Shown piece after piece: positions 16,261 through 24,533 of a stretch of DNA of 64,000 bases. Source of the stretch: Paenibacillus sp. 32352. GTDB taxonomy: Bacteria; Bacillota; Bacilli; Paenibacillales; NBRC-103111. Position 1 is the first letter of the stretch. The number at the start of each line of letters is the position of its first letter. Below the pieces are notes generated by a model. The model had not been told where the DNA came from, did not search any database, and saw nothing but the letters and a program-made list of their open reading frames with translations. The position numbers and the translations under genes are program-made. The stretch lies in the NCBI RefSeq assembly GCF_002042965.1, contig NZ_MZNT01000003.1:310001-374000 (forward strand). The letters are read 5' to 3'.

Positions 16261-16602
16261 CTATTCCGCCGAGATACGATCTCCGCGGGTTTGCGGGTGG
16301 GAGATGACCAGAAATTCTACGTCCTGCTCCGAACTGTTTTTCATTTGATGGGGGACTCCCGGAGGGATTTCGATCCCTTCCTGAGGCTGAAGCTGTACCG
16401 TCTCACCGTTCAGCTCCATCTCCGCCGCGCCCTTCAGCACGAAAAAAAACTGCCGGGATCGTACATGATAATGACGCACTTCCGCGGTTCCGGCGGGCAT
16501 CCGTTCATGGATGACGCTTAAGTCCTCCTGCTTGACCAAGTGCCATCCGTCACATTGATCTCCCCATACATAATGCTCTGCGGTTTGTTTGCTAATCTTC
16601 AT
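16261..16602 (-). CDS. Cupin-domain protein
   Basis: A 113-residue single-domain cupin. Motif 1 is G(X)5HXH-like (AEVRHYHVRSRQFFFVLKGAAEM) and motif 2 is PPGVPHQMKN. The His residues HYH and the later His would bind a metal. Substrates of such small cupins vary widely, so no reaction is assigned. The start at 16602 is preferred to ATG 16611 because AAAGGGGG would overlap the earlier codon. It overlaps the end of the EcsC-like gene by 11 bases, so the two are translationally coupled. Confidence 0.82.
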   Translation of the reverse strand: MKISKQTAEHYVWGDQCDGWHLVKQEDLSVIHERMPAGTAEVRHYHVRSRQFFFVLKGAAEMELNGETVQLQPQEGIEIPPGVPHQMKNSSEQDVEFLVISHPQTRGDRISAE

Positions 16603-17398
16603 CCGTTCCATCCCCCTTTTCTGGATCCGAAGAATCCTGCAGTTTACGGGCTTCCGCTTCCTGAAGCCAGCGCAGCCGGTAGCAGTTCATGCCGACCCGG
16701 CCCAGCTCATCGAGCAGGCCGTAGTTCGCCCATGCGCCGACGACAGCGCCTATGCCCGGCACCAGCTGGAGCATCTTTCGAAAATCGATCGTATCCCGAT
16801 ACTCCTGCTGCAGCTGCTTCCAATCAATATGCCGAGCGTAAGATTCGGCAGGCGGGAGAGAGCGTGCGGTTTCCGGCCAACGGGACAAGGTCCGGAATAA
16901 CGCCTGCTTTTTATCCTGGCCCGAGAAGGCCAGCTGAAAAATATACAGAATGAACAGCCGCTCCCGGTAATCCTGTGTGGAATGCCCATAGGCATGCGCC
17001 AGCTCGAACAGAAACTTCATTTTAATTCCGATGAGAATGGGGAAATCCGCCAGCCCGAGCAGAATGCCTCCCGCGCCTGTGCCCGCGCCTTCCGCCGCCG
17101 CCAGCTTTTTATAAAAGCCGAGCAATTCTTCGGCCCTGTGATCTCTCAAGGCGAGCGTAGCCCCGACGATAGGAGGATTCTTGGGCATATATTCCAGGCT
17201 GAATAAAGCGGTCTGGACAATTCCCTTAACGGTTGCGGTAATCGTCTGATGCACCTTTTCCGGAATGACCTGATTGATTTTCATCGAAACCGACCGTGAC
17301 GTTCTCTCGAGTAATCCCGGCGGCTTTAATAATTCCTTCTCCCACAGCTTCAGGGCCTTGGCCGTCTGCTGCTCGTATAAGCTTCCGTTGGTATCCAT
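16592..17398 (-). CDS. EcsC family protein
   Basis: A 268-residue protein of the EcsC family. The central segment GTGAGGILLGLADFPILIGIKMKFLFELAHAYG and the C-terminal LVPGIGAVVGAWANYGLLDELG are the Gly-rich, weakly hydrophobic stretches typical of the family. EcsC is named from the B. subtilis ecs operon but its biochemical role is unknown. I place the start at ATG 17398, nine bases after GGGGGGA; an ATG at 17416 would overlap that site. It forms a two-gene unit with the cupin gene. Confidence 0.8.
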   Translation of the reverse strand: MDTNGSLYEQQTAKALKLWEKELLKPPGLLERTSRSVSMKINQVIPEKVHQTITATVKGIVQTALFSLEYMPKNPPIVGATLALRDHRAEELLGFYKKLAAAEGAGTGAGGILLGLADFPILIGIKMKFLFELAHAYGHSTQDYRERLFILYIFQLAFSGQDKKQALFRTLSRWPETARSLPPAESYARHIDWKQLQQEYRDTIDFRKMLQLVPGIGAVVGAWANYGLLDELGRVGMNCYRLRWLQEAEARKLQDSSDPEKGDGTDED

Positions 17399-17578
17399 GG
17401 GACGGATTCCCCCCATTAGTCAAATTCAGCCGTTCGGCATAAGTAGCTATATTATACATGGAAAGCGGCGTTAATCACAAAAGTAGGCGAGGCGTTCAAA
17501 GTTAATCGTTTATCCCGGGGGAAATTCGGTTATACAAGTGTTAGACGACATCATATTCCCTGAAGGAGACTTGGCAGG

Positions 17579-19564
17579 ATGGAAGTATTTTTGGCGGTCC
17601 TTATGCTGCTGGTAATGATCATTCTTTCTAATTTGCTGAACCGGTTTATGCCGCTTGTTCCTGTCCCGCTAATTCAGGTAGCCTTGGGAATGATATTGGC
17701 CATTTTGCCGCTAGGACTCCATCTTCCCTTGGAGCCGGAGCTGTTCTTTATTTTATTCATTGCCCCTCTCTTGTTTAATGATGGAAAAATGACCCCAAGA
17801 GACGAGCTCTGGAGATTGCGGGTTCCGATTTTATTGTTAGCGTTAGGACTGGTTTTCGTCACTGTATTTGTTGTCGGCTATTTTATCCATTGGATGATTC
17901 CGTCGATTCCGCTTCCGGCTGCCTTTGCTTTGGCTGCTATCCTATCCCCAACGGATGCGGTTGCGGTGAGCTCCTTGGCAGGGCGTATCCGATTGCCCAA
18001 GAAGATCATGCGCCTTCTTGAAGGAGAGGCGCTGATGAACGACGCCTCCGGCTTGGTCGCCTTCAAGTTCGCCATAGCGGCTATGGTTACCGGAGCCTTC
18101 TCGCTGGGCAGCGCCGCGCTTAACTTTGTGCTGGTCGCGATAGGGGGGCTGGCGGTCGGCGTCGTCGCTGCCTTTCTCATCATTCGCATCCGGATGCTGA
18201 TTCGCCGGTTAGGTATGGAGGATGCGACATTCCATATGCTGCTGCAAATGATAACTCCCTGCCTTATCTACTTTCTGGCGGAGGAATGCAAGGTATCCGG
18301 CATTTTGGCCGTGGTGGCTGCGGGGATCGTTCATGCGGTCGAGAAGGATCATATGGAGAACACGACTTCCAAAATGCAGATCGTCTCCGCCAGCACCTGG
18401 TCGGTTATTTTGTTCATTCTGAACGGCCTTGTATTTCTCATTCTGGGGGTGCAAATACCTGAGGTCATTCATGTCATCTATGTCGACGCCGCTTTTAACA
18501 ATGCGCAGGTGTTCGGCTATATTATTATCGTCTCGCTCATGCTGATCTGTCTTCGCTTTATCTGGGTTTTTCTGTTTTTGAAGAAAGCCGACTTTACCGC
18601 TTCCTTGCTGACCTCCTTGTCAGGTGTGCGAGGAGCGGTCACGCTGGCGGGCGCATTTTCGATCCCTTACACTTTGATGGACGGAAGCCCGTTTCCGGAG
18701 CGGTCCCTCATTATTTTTATTTCGGCGGGCGTGATCTTGTTCACGCTTCTGGCCGCGAGTCTTCTGCTGCCGCTCTTCGCAAAGCGTGAGGAAGGGGGAG
18801 CGGAGGAGAGCCATCAGCTGCAGGAGAAGGATGCGAGAATCCGGGTTATTAAGGCGGCCATAAGCTCCATTAGAGAAGAAATGACCGACGAGAACCGCCC
18901 TGCGGCCCAATCTGTGATTACCGATTATAAAAAGCTTCTGAGGGCGGGAACCGAGATCGGTTACAACGACTCCAGATTAAGCCAGGCGTATCGGGTGATG
19001 GAGAATGAAGCCAGACTGATCGGCATTCAGGCGGAGCGCGAGGAGCTGGCCCGAATGCTGTCTGACAAGGAAATATCGCACGAGGTGGAGCTGCAGGCAC
19101 GGCGGATGCTGAACGAAATGGAGCTCGCCTGTTCGAACCGGCTTCGTCTTAGGCTGTCGGTGCCAGCCATTGTGATGAAGCGTTTATGGTCGAAGTGGGG
19201 CAGGAAGAAGCAGGAGCAAGGCCTGCCTACCGATTCGCTCCGCTCAGCCAAAATTCAGACGTCGCGCGCGGCCATATCGGCAATCCAGAAGCAAATCACC
19301 GAGAAAAACCGAAGTGCTTATGAAACGGTTATTTCTCACTACCATATCTTGATTGATCGGCTATGCAGGAAGCAGATTCAACCGCATAAATTGGAGCAGT
19401 TCCATAAGCAGAAGACGGAGCTGCTGTTCAAGGCGATCCAGGCGGAGCGGAACGAGGTTCAGCAGCTGTTCGAACAGGGAGAAATCAGCCGCGAAATGGC
19501 CGGCGCGTTGCGCAAGTTTATCAATTATACGGAAGCGAACCGTCTGGAGGAGGAGCCTATCTGA
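17579..19564 (+). CDS. Na+/H+ antiporter, CPA1 family, with duplicated cytoplasmic tail
   Basis: A 661-residue protein. Residues 1-400 form about 12 membrane helices with SPTDAVAVSSLAGR and GEALMNDASGLV, the CPA1 ion-site motifs (the Asn-Asp pair is typical of electroneutral exchangers). It exports sodium or other monovalent cations in exchange for protons. Residues about 420-655 are a soluble, helical, charged tail containing two copies of a roughly 125-residue unit: KAAISSIREEMTDENRPA and RAAISAIQKQITEKNRSA, each followed by IQAER...EIS...RL. The tail is probably regulatory. The start has AAGGAG upstream. It appears monocistronic. Confidence 0.9.
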   Translation: MEVFLAVLMLLVMIILSNLLNRFMPLVPVPLIQVALGMILAILPLGLHLPLEPELFFILFIAPLLFNDGKMTPRDELWRLRVPILLLALGLVFVTVFVVGYFIHWMIPSIPLPAAFALAAILSPTDAVAVSSLAGRIRLPKKIMRLLEGEALMNDASGLVAFKFAIAAMVTGAFSLGSAALNFVLVAIGGLAVGVVAAFLIIRIRMLIRRLGMEDATFHMLLQMITPCLIYFLAEECKVSGILAVVAAGIVHAVEKDHMENTTSKMQIVSASTWSVILFILNGLVFLILGVQIPEVIHVIYVDAAFNNAQVFGYIIIVSLMLICLRFIWVFLFLKKADFTASLLTSLSGVRGAVTLAGAFSIPYTLMDGSPFPERSLIIFISAGVILFTLLAASLLLPLFAKREEGGAEESHQLQEKDARIRVIKAAISSIREEMTDENRPAAQSVITDYKKLLRAGTEIGYNDSRLSQAYRVMENEARLIGIQAEREELARMLSDKEISHEVELQARRMLNEMELACSNRLRLRLSVPAIVMKRLWSKWGRKKQEQGLPTDSLRSAKIQTSRAAISAIQKQITEKNRSAYETVISHYHILIDRLCRKQIQPHKLEQFHKQKTELLFKAIQAERNEVQQLFEQGEISREMAGALRKFINYTEANRLEEEPI

Positions 19565-19621
19565 TCTCTTGTGCGGGTAGTTGTATCTGTGTGTGTTTCG
19601 TTATGAAAAACGTTTGGTTTA

Positions 19622-19630
19622 TGCTACAAT
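19622..19630 (+). promoter_or_regulatory. Candidate extended -10 promoter of the DeoR-family gene
   Basis: TGCTACAAT provides a TG-N extended -10 and a TACAAT hexamer, 52 bases before the proposed start codon. The -35 region is weak, as allowed for extended -10 promoters. Confidence 0.4.
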
Positions 19631-19682
19631 GTCGATAGCTTGTGTTTCCGCGAGCCAGCTTGTTGGAAAGGACGGAAATAAC

Positions 19683-20450
19683 TTGTTCGTGCAGCAAAGG
19701 CATCAAGCCATCATTCAAAAAATTAACAAAGAAAAATCGGTCGTCGTCTCCGATCTGATTGAGATGTTCGGCGTCTCGTTCGAAACGGTGCGCAGAGATT
19801 TGGAATTTCTGGAGAAGGAAGGCTTTCTTAAGCGGGTGCACGGTGGAGCCATTCTGGCTGACATAGACTATAAGAAGGAACAGCCGTTAACGTTTCGGGA
19901 AACGAAATTCGTTGAGGAGAAGAAGCAGCTCGTTGAGCTGGCTACCCGGTACGTAGAGGAAGGACAGTCCATAGCGTTGGATGTCAGTACAACCAATACG
20001 GAGTTTGCACGCGCCTTGAAGCGTAAGTTTGACCGGCTTACGATCATTACCAATTCTCTTCCGATTGCCAACGAGCTTGTAGAGATGCCCAATTATACAA
20101 TTATCCTGACGGGCGGCGTCTTACGCAATCAGGAACGTGGGGTTGTCGGGGAGCTGGCGGAAGCCTTCGTCTCGCAATTTCATGCCGATCTGTTCTTCAT
20201 GAGCGTGAGCGGGATTTCTCTGGAAGAGGGGATTACCGATTACGGCATTGGCGAGATCCAGCTCAAAAAGATTATGCATAAAAATGCCAAGCGCACCATC
20301 GCGCTCGCCGACAGCAGCAAATTCGAGGTCGTGTCCTTGATCAAGATTTGTGCGATTGACGAAGTGGAGCGCATTGTCACCGATTCATTAATTGATCGGG
20401 AGATTGTGGAGAAGTATGCGAATAGCGGGATTTCAATCGTTTTTGAATAA
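19683..20450 (+). CDS. DeoR-family transcriptional regulator
   Basis: A 255-residue repressor. The N-terminal helix-turn-helix VVVSDLIEMFGVSFETVRRDL is followed by the DeoR signature LKRVHGGA, and the C-terminal half is a sugar-phosphate sensor of the DeoRC type (QSIALDVSTTN; TNSLPIANEL; LTGGVLRNQ; GSSKF-like ADSSKFEV). Such regulators usually control nearby sugar or nucleoside genes, but none adjoins it here, so its target is unknown. I place the start at TTG 19683, ten bases after AGGA. The frame is open further upstream, but the extra residues do not fit the family. Confidence 0.87.
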   Translation: MFVQQRHQAIIQKINKEKSVVVSDLIEMFGVSFETVRRDLEFLEKEGFLKRVHGGAILADIDYKKEQPLTFRETKFVEEKKQLVELATRYVEEGQSIALDVSTTNTEFARALKRKFDRLTIITNSLPIANELVEMPNYTIILTGGVLRNQERGVVGELAEAFVSQFHADLFFMSVSGISLEEGITDYGIGEIQLKKIMHKNAKRTIALADSSKFEVVSLIKICAIDEVERIVTDSLIDREIVEKYANSGISIVFE

Positions 20451-20539
20451 AGTGAAGCATAACAGGCCAATCGCGCCGAGGTGGTTGCCGTTCTGTTGAG
20501 GATGCTCGACAGCCTGTAGAAGCCATACAGTGACAGCTT

Positions 20540-20590
20540 GCCCCGTAAGAGGATTTGTACCCCAATAGGGTCCTCTTACGGGGCTATTTT
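20540..20590 (+). terminator. Strong hairpin after the DeoR-family gene
   Basis: A perfect 14-bp stem GCCCCGTAAGAGGA / TCCTCTTACGGGGC with a 17-base loop, followed by TATTTT. The T tract is short. Read on the other strand it may also end the converging GNAT gene. Confidence 0.7.
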
Positions 20591-20623
20591 GATACGGGTG
20601 GTCCCGTTCTGAACGATGTTGAA

Positions 20624-21079
20624 TTACATAATGGTGTCATGCTCATATAGTTTAGTTGGTCTTCCCCATTCGAAAATGTCCAATCCAATTTCCCTAAAGC
20701 CATATTTTTCATAGTAGAGAATATGGTCCGTCGCCAAATAGACCTTCTTATAACCCATTTGCCCCGCTATGTTTCGGGCGTGCTCCAATAAAACCGAGCC
20801 ATACGCTTGTCCCCGTTCCTGTTCATCAATGAATAGCGGAGCTATCCACGGGGTTAAATCTTTTCTCCTTACAAATTCATGTTGAATTAACTGATAAAAT
20901 CCAATGATTTGATTGTCCTTCAGGAGCAGAAACGTAAACGGCAAGCCCCCTTCTGATGATAAGCTTAGATCAATCTGAGGAAGAACAGCATTGGCTACGT
21001 TGGGCCACTTTGCTTTAACATATTCCGCAAGCTCCATCTGGCGCTCAGGGCAATCCTGAATGGATGTAATAGCTAACAT
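20624..21079 (-). CDS. GNAT family N-acetyltransferase
   Basis: A 151-residue acetyltransferase. The acetyl-CoA binding motif A region is APLFIDEQERGQAYGSVLLEHA, followed by YKKVYLATDH and the C-terminal YYEKYGFRE strand typical of GNAT enzymes. The acceptor is unknown. The start is set at ATG 21079, where AAAGGATG stands nine bases upstream. The open frame extends to 21202 without a ribosome site and with a non-family sequence. It has no operon partner. Confidence 0.85.
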   Translation of the reverse strand: MLAITSIQDCPERQMELAEYVKAKWPNVANAVLPQIDLSLSSEGGLPFTFLLLKDNQIIGFYQLIQHEFVRRKDLTPWIAPLFIDEQERGQAYGSVLLEHARNIAGQMGYKKVYLATDHILYYEKYGFREIGLDIFEWGRPTKLYEHDTIM

Positions 21080-21276
21080 ATGGACGCATCCTTTCCGAAT
21101 GAAAGATAGCTTCAGATTAAATGCTGTAGGAAAGAGGAGCAACGGAAAGTTTAGTTCAAATGAAAAAGTAGGAAAGGCGCCCCTGACAAGTGTTATTTGC
21201 AACCAGAAAGGGGGTTGAATATATGTGTGTTTGTGTGTTAATATGTGTGTTGTTTGGTGAGAGGGGATGACTTCTT

Positions 21277-22137
21277 TTGATCATTGTTGCCGTACTATTA
21301 GTCATTTGTTCGGGATTGACCCATGCGGTCTGGAATTTGTTCGCGAAGAAAAGCGAGGAGAAGGGCTTGTTTCTATGGGCTATTCTTATCCCCTCCGTAC
21401 TCGTGCTTCTTCCCTCATCTTTCATGGAGCTCCTTCATGCACAGCTACCGGCTTCCGGCTGGCTGCTCGTTCTGTTATCCCTCGGGTTGCAGGCCGCCTA
21501 TGGTCTTCTGCTGACGGAAACCTACAAGCACGGTGATCTGTCCCAGGTGTATCCACTGATGAGAGGGACGTCGACGCTGCTGATTCCGGCAATTGGCGTG
21601 CTCTTTCTCGGCGAATCGCTTTCTTTGTGGGGATGGCTGGGGCTCGCTTGCATCATAACCGGAATTTTTCTTATGAGCAGCCGGCTGCTTGGACGTCATA
21701 GCGGCCATGCGCAGGGGAAGCCCGTAATATTAGCTCTTTTGGTAGGGCTGTGCACGACATGCTACGTCCTTGTCGACAAACTGAATTTGTCCAATCTGTC
21801 GCCGTTTACTTTGCTGGAGATTGCCAATATCGGTTTCGTCCTCGGCATTTCCAAGTCGGTCCGTACCGTCCCGCATTGGAAGAAGAAGCTGATGGAGCAA
21901 TGGAAGGGTATTGCCGTCGGATCCATTTTGAATCCGGGATCTTATCTGCTGTTTTTGTACGCCATGAATATTTCCCCTTTGTCCCATATTTCACCGATAA
22001 GAGAGGTGGGAATCGTATTCGGAACGATATTGGGGGTCTGGCTGTTAAAAGAAAAACAGGGGCTTCAAAGAATCGTATCCTCTGCCGTCGTCGCTATGGG
22101 CATTATGCTGGTGGCTATTTGGGGCTCTTCAGGTTGA
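21277..22137 (+). CDS. EamA/DMT-family membrane transporter
   Basis: A 286-residue protein with ten hydrophobic segments arranged as two five-helix repeats (each ending in an EamA-like half: YPLMRGTSTLLIPAIGVLFLGESL and SHISPIREVGIVFGTILGVWLLKEK). Family members export metabolites such as amino acids; the substrate is not predictable. The start is TTG 21277, with GAGGGGATGA six bases upstream. The leader just before it contains a TGTGTG-rich stretch at about 21221-21252. Confidence 0.85.
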   Translation: MIIVAVLLVICSGLTHAVWNLFAKKSEEKGLFLWAILIPSVLVLLPSSFMELLHAQLPASGWLLVLLSLGLQAAYGLLLTETYKHGDLSQVYPLMRGTSTLLIPAIGVLFLGESLSLWGWLGLACIITGIFLMSSRLLGRHSGHAQGKPVILALLVGLCTTCYVLVDKLNLSNLSPFTLLEIANIGFVLGISKSVRTVPHWKKKLMEQWKGIAVGSILNPGSYLLFLYAMNISPLSHISPIREVGIVFGTILGVWLLKEKQGLQRIVSSAVVAMGIMLVAIWGSSG

Positions 22138-22228
22138 TTCGAACATTGGCAAGAGGTTTTGAATAAGATGTGAATATAGTACAAAAATGAATGAATATTG
22201 TGGTGCATGCTGCAATGTTCTTTTGTTA

Positions 22229-22251
22229 TATAATAAATGAAAGCGCTTTAT
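22229..22251 (+). promoter_or_regulatory. -10 box and candidate cre operator before the orphan sugar-binding protein
   Basis: TATAAT at 22229-22234 is followed by TGAAAGCGCTTTAT at 22238-22251, which matches 13 of 14 positions of the CcpA cre consensus TGWAARCGYTWNCW. A cre over the transcription start predicts glucose repression. The -35 box is weak. Confidence 0.6.
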
Positions 22252-22351
22252 GTAAGCGTTTTAATTTGAGGTCATAAAACGGTGCAGCAGGTTAAACGTC
22301 ACCTTGAATCAGTGTTTTTCCTTGCATATTTCATTTTCGGGGGGTCATGGA

Positions 22352-23665
22352 ATGAAAAGAAGAAATCGTGTGATGCTGGCTTCATCCTTAAGTACGCTCT
22401 TGATATTGTCCGCCTGCGGGGGCGGGGACGGCGGAGGCTCCAAGGAGAATCAACCGGCAGCCAAGGCAGCTAACGAGGTCAAGCGGGATCCTGTAGAAAT
22501 TACGTTTTACCGTCCTAATACGGGAACGACGGATGAGCAGTTTATGGACTTGATGGGGAAAAAAATTAAAGAGAAGTTTCCGTATGTGACCCCCAAATTT
22601 ATCCCATTCGGTACGGGAACGAGCATTAATGAGGTTATAGCCTCCGGGCAGGACCTTGATATCGTCATTCTATCCATAGGCTTCGTCGCTCAGTTCCAAA
22701 ATTACAACCTTCAGACGGATTTAGGCGAATTTATTAAGAAAACCAATTACGATACAAGCCGTTTGGAAAAATCTATGTTTGATTTCATTAAGGATTATGG
22801 CAAAGGGAGTATATTCTCTCTACCGATCTTTACGACGGCGGAAGTTCTTATGTACAACAAGGATTTGTTTGACAAGTTCGGCGTACCTTACCCTAAGGAG
22901 GGCATGACCTGGGACGATCTGTATGAGCTGTCCAAAAAGATGACGCGTACGGAGGGAGGGACGCAATACTACGGCTTTGCAACCTCCGTGTCCCATATGG
23001 AGAGGGTGAACCAGCTATCGCTGCCATTCGTTGATCCTCAGACGATGAAGCCTGCGATGGATACGGAGAAATTCAAAATGTTCGCGGAAAATTTCGCGAG
23101 GTTTTATAAAATCCCGGGCGCGGTTCTTCCGAAGGAGAAGCACGGGAAGGAGGCCGATCTGTTCATCAAGGACCGGACGCTTGCCATGTACGCTTACTTT
23201 AACAGCACGATGGTAGGAGCCCCTGCGGATATGAATCTGGATGCCGTACCGCTGCCATCGTTCAAAGAAGCGCCGGGAGTCGGCTCCCAGATGTACCCTA
23301 CCCTTGCCAGCATCGCCAGCACAAGCAAGCATAAGGATGTTGCCTTTGATATATTGGCTTATCTGACCTCCGACGAGATGCAGGAGAAATTCGCGGCGGA
23401 CGGCACGGGAATGCCGGTTGTGAACAATCCGAAGCTGATCGAATCGTTCGGCAAGGATGTACCGACGCTGAAAGGGAAAAACATCAAAGCCTTTTATCCG
23501 ACCAAGCCGGCGCCGATTTCACCCAAAACCGTCTACGATGATATAGCCGAGAAGCCTACGACAGCAGCGTTCCGGGAGGTTGCTCAGGACTTGAGCGATG
23601 CAAACACCGCCTTCCGCAAGGCGGCGGAGCAGGCGGCCAAGGATATCGAGGCAGCGAAGAAATAG
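22352..23665 (+). CDS. Sugar ABC importer substrate-binding lipoprotein (SBP family 1), orphan
   Basis: A 437-residue lipoprotein with n-region MKRRNR, hydrophobic core and lipobox LSAC (Cys22), then a Gly/Ser tether. The mature protein follows the family 1 pattern (VEITFYRPNTG; DLDIVILSIG; YNKDLFDKFGVPYPKEGMTWDDLYELSKKM). It would bind a carbohydrate outside the cell. No permease or ATPase is adjacent; a terminator follows, then a convergent regulator. It may serve the permeases at 27856-29646 or a distant system. ATG 22352 is chosen because of GGGGGG at 22339-22344. Confidence 0.87.
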   Translation: MKRRNRVMLASSLSTLLILSACGGGDGGGSKENQPAAKAANEVKRDPVEITFYRPNTGTTDEQFMDLMGKKIKEKFPYVTPKFIPFGTGTSINEVIASGQDLDIVILSIGFVAQFQNYNLQTDLGEFIKKTNYDTSRLEKSMFDFIKDYGKGSIFSLPIFTTAEVLMYNKDLFDKFGVPYPKEGMTWDDLYELSKKMTRTEGGTQYYGFATSVSHMERVNQLSLPFVDPQTMKPAMDTEKFKMFAENFARFYKIPGAVLPKEKHGKEADLFIKDRTLAMYAYFNSTMVGAPADMNLDAVPLPSFKEAPGVGSQMYPTLASIASTSKHKDVAFDILAYLTSDEMQEKFAADGTGMPVVNNPKLIESFGKDVPTLKGKNIKAFYPTKPAPISPKTVYDDIAEKPTTAAFREVAQDLSDANTAFRKAAEQAAKDIEAAKK

Positions 23666-23697
23666 CGGGTTAACATGTTTAGCTGAAATTAATACAC

Positions 23698-23732
23698 ACG
23701 GCAGCTTCGAGACTCTCGAAAGCTGCCGTTTT
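23698..23732 (+). terminator. Rho-independent terminator after the orphan binding protein
   Basis: Stem ACGGCAGCTT plus CGAG / CTCG plus AAGCTGCCGT with a minimal loop, followed by TTTT. Confidence 0.8.
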
Positions 23733-23741
23733 GCGTTACAG

Positions 23742-24428
23742 TCATAGTTTTTTCAGCACCTCGAATATTTTCAATTCATTGACCGTCGCCACCACCTCGG
23801 CCGTGCTCTGCATTTTGAATTTTTTCAGGATGCTGCCGACCTGCTTTTTGATCGTTTCGTATTCGACGGTCCGCTCCTCGGATATTTGCTTGCGCGTTTT
23901 ATTCTCACAGAGAAGCTTGAGCACCTGCAGCTCGCTCGGCGTCAGCTCCGATATAATTTGAATGACATAGAGCAGGCTGGTTTCCGTTTTTTTGATCCGG
24001 ACGAATTCCTCGCGTATCTTCTCGGCGATCATGGGACGGATGGGGGACCGGTTATGAAAAGCCGAGCGTATGGCCTCCACAATTTCTTCCTTCTCCGCCG
24101 TTTTCAGGATGTAATCCATAATGCCGGTTTGAAACGCAGCGAAAATAATATTGTCGTCCTTATGCACCGTCAACACAATAATTTTAATATGCGGCAGCTT
24201 CTCATTAATTTGTTTGGCCGCATGAATGCCCGCTAGCGGATCCTCCATTTCGATATCCATCAGGATAATATCCGGTTGATGCATGGCGGCGTACATGACA
24301 GCTTCGTAGCCTGAGCTTGCCGACGCTACACTCTCCATATCCTCACAAGCGGCAATGATACGCTCAAGCCTTCTGCGATGAGCCTCCATATCGTCTACAA
24401 TCAGTATTTTGATGTGATCCCCGTTCAT
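23742..24428 (-). CDS. Two-component response regulator, REC plus LuxR/NarL-type HTH
   Basis: A 228-residue regulator. The receiver domain (residues 6-125) has the acidic pair Asp12-Asp13, phospho-acceptor Asp58 in IILMDIEM, a Thr in IVLTVHKD and the conserved Lys in YILKTAEKEE. The C-terminal domain (about 165-225) is a LuxR-type HTH: LTPSELQVLKLL, then KQISEERTVEYETIKKQ. It starts 105 bases downstream of the kinase stop, with GGGGAGG upstream, so kinase and regulator form one transcription unit. Divergent placement from the sugar importer suggests that it controls that importer and possibly the lyase. Confidence 0.92.
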   Translation of the reverse strand: MNGDHIKILIVDDMEAHRRRLERIIAACEDMESVASASSGYEAVMYAAMHQPDIILMDIEMEDPLAGIHAAKQINEKLPHIKIIVLTVHKDDNIIFAAFQTGIMDYILKTAEKEEIVEAIRSAFHNRSPIRPMIAEKIREEFVRIKKTETSLLYVIQIISELTPSELQVLKLLCENKTRKQISEERTVEYETIKKQVGSILKKFKMQSTAEVVATVNELKIFEVLKKL

Positions 24429-24533
24429 GAAAGACGCCTCCCCTTTTTCTGGCTGTTGTCGGATGGGGGTATATTTTATTCCCCTGCCTTATCTCGAAAT
24501 GTTTGAATAAACGGCTTCTGGCTTGGATTTATT

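Noticed and set aside
21221..21252. TGTGTG-rich stretch before the EamA transporter gene
   Set aside because: A short, impure dinucleotide run; too short to call a microsatellite or a phase-variable promoter.
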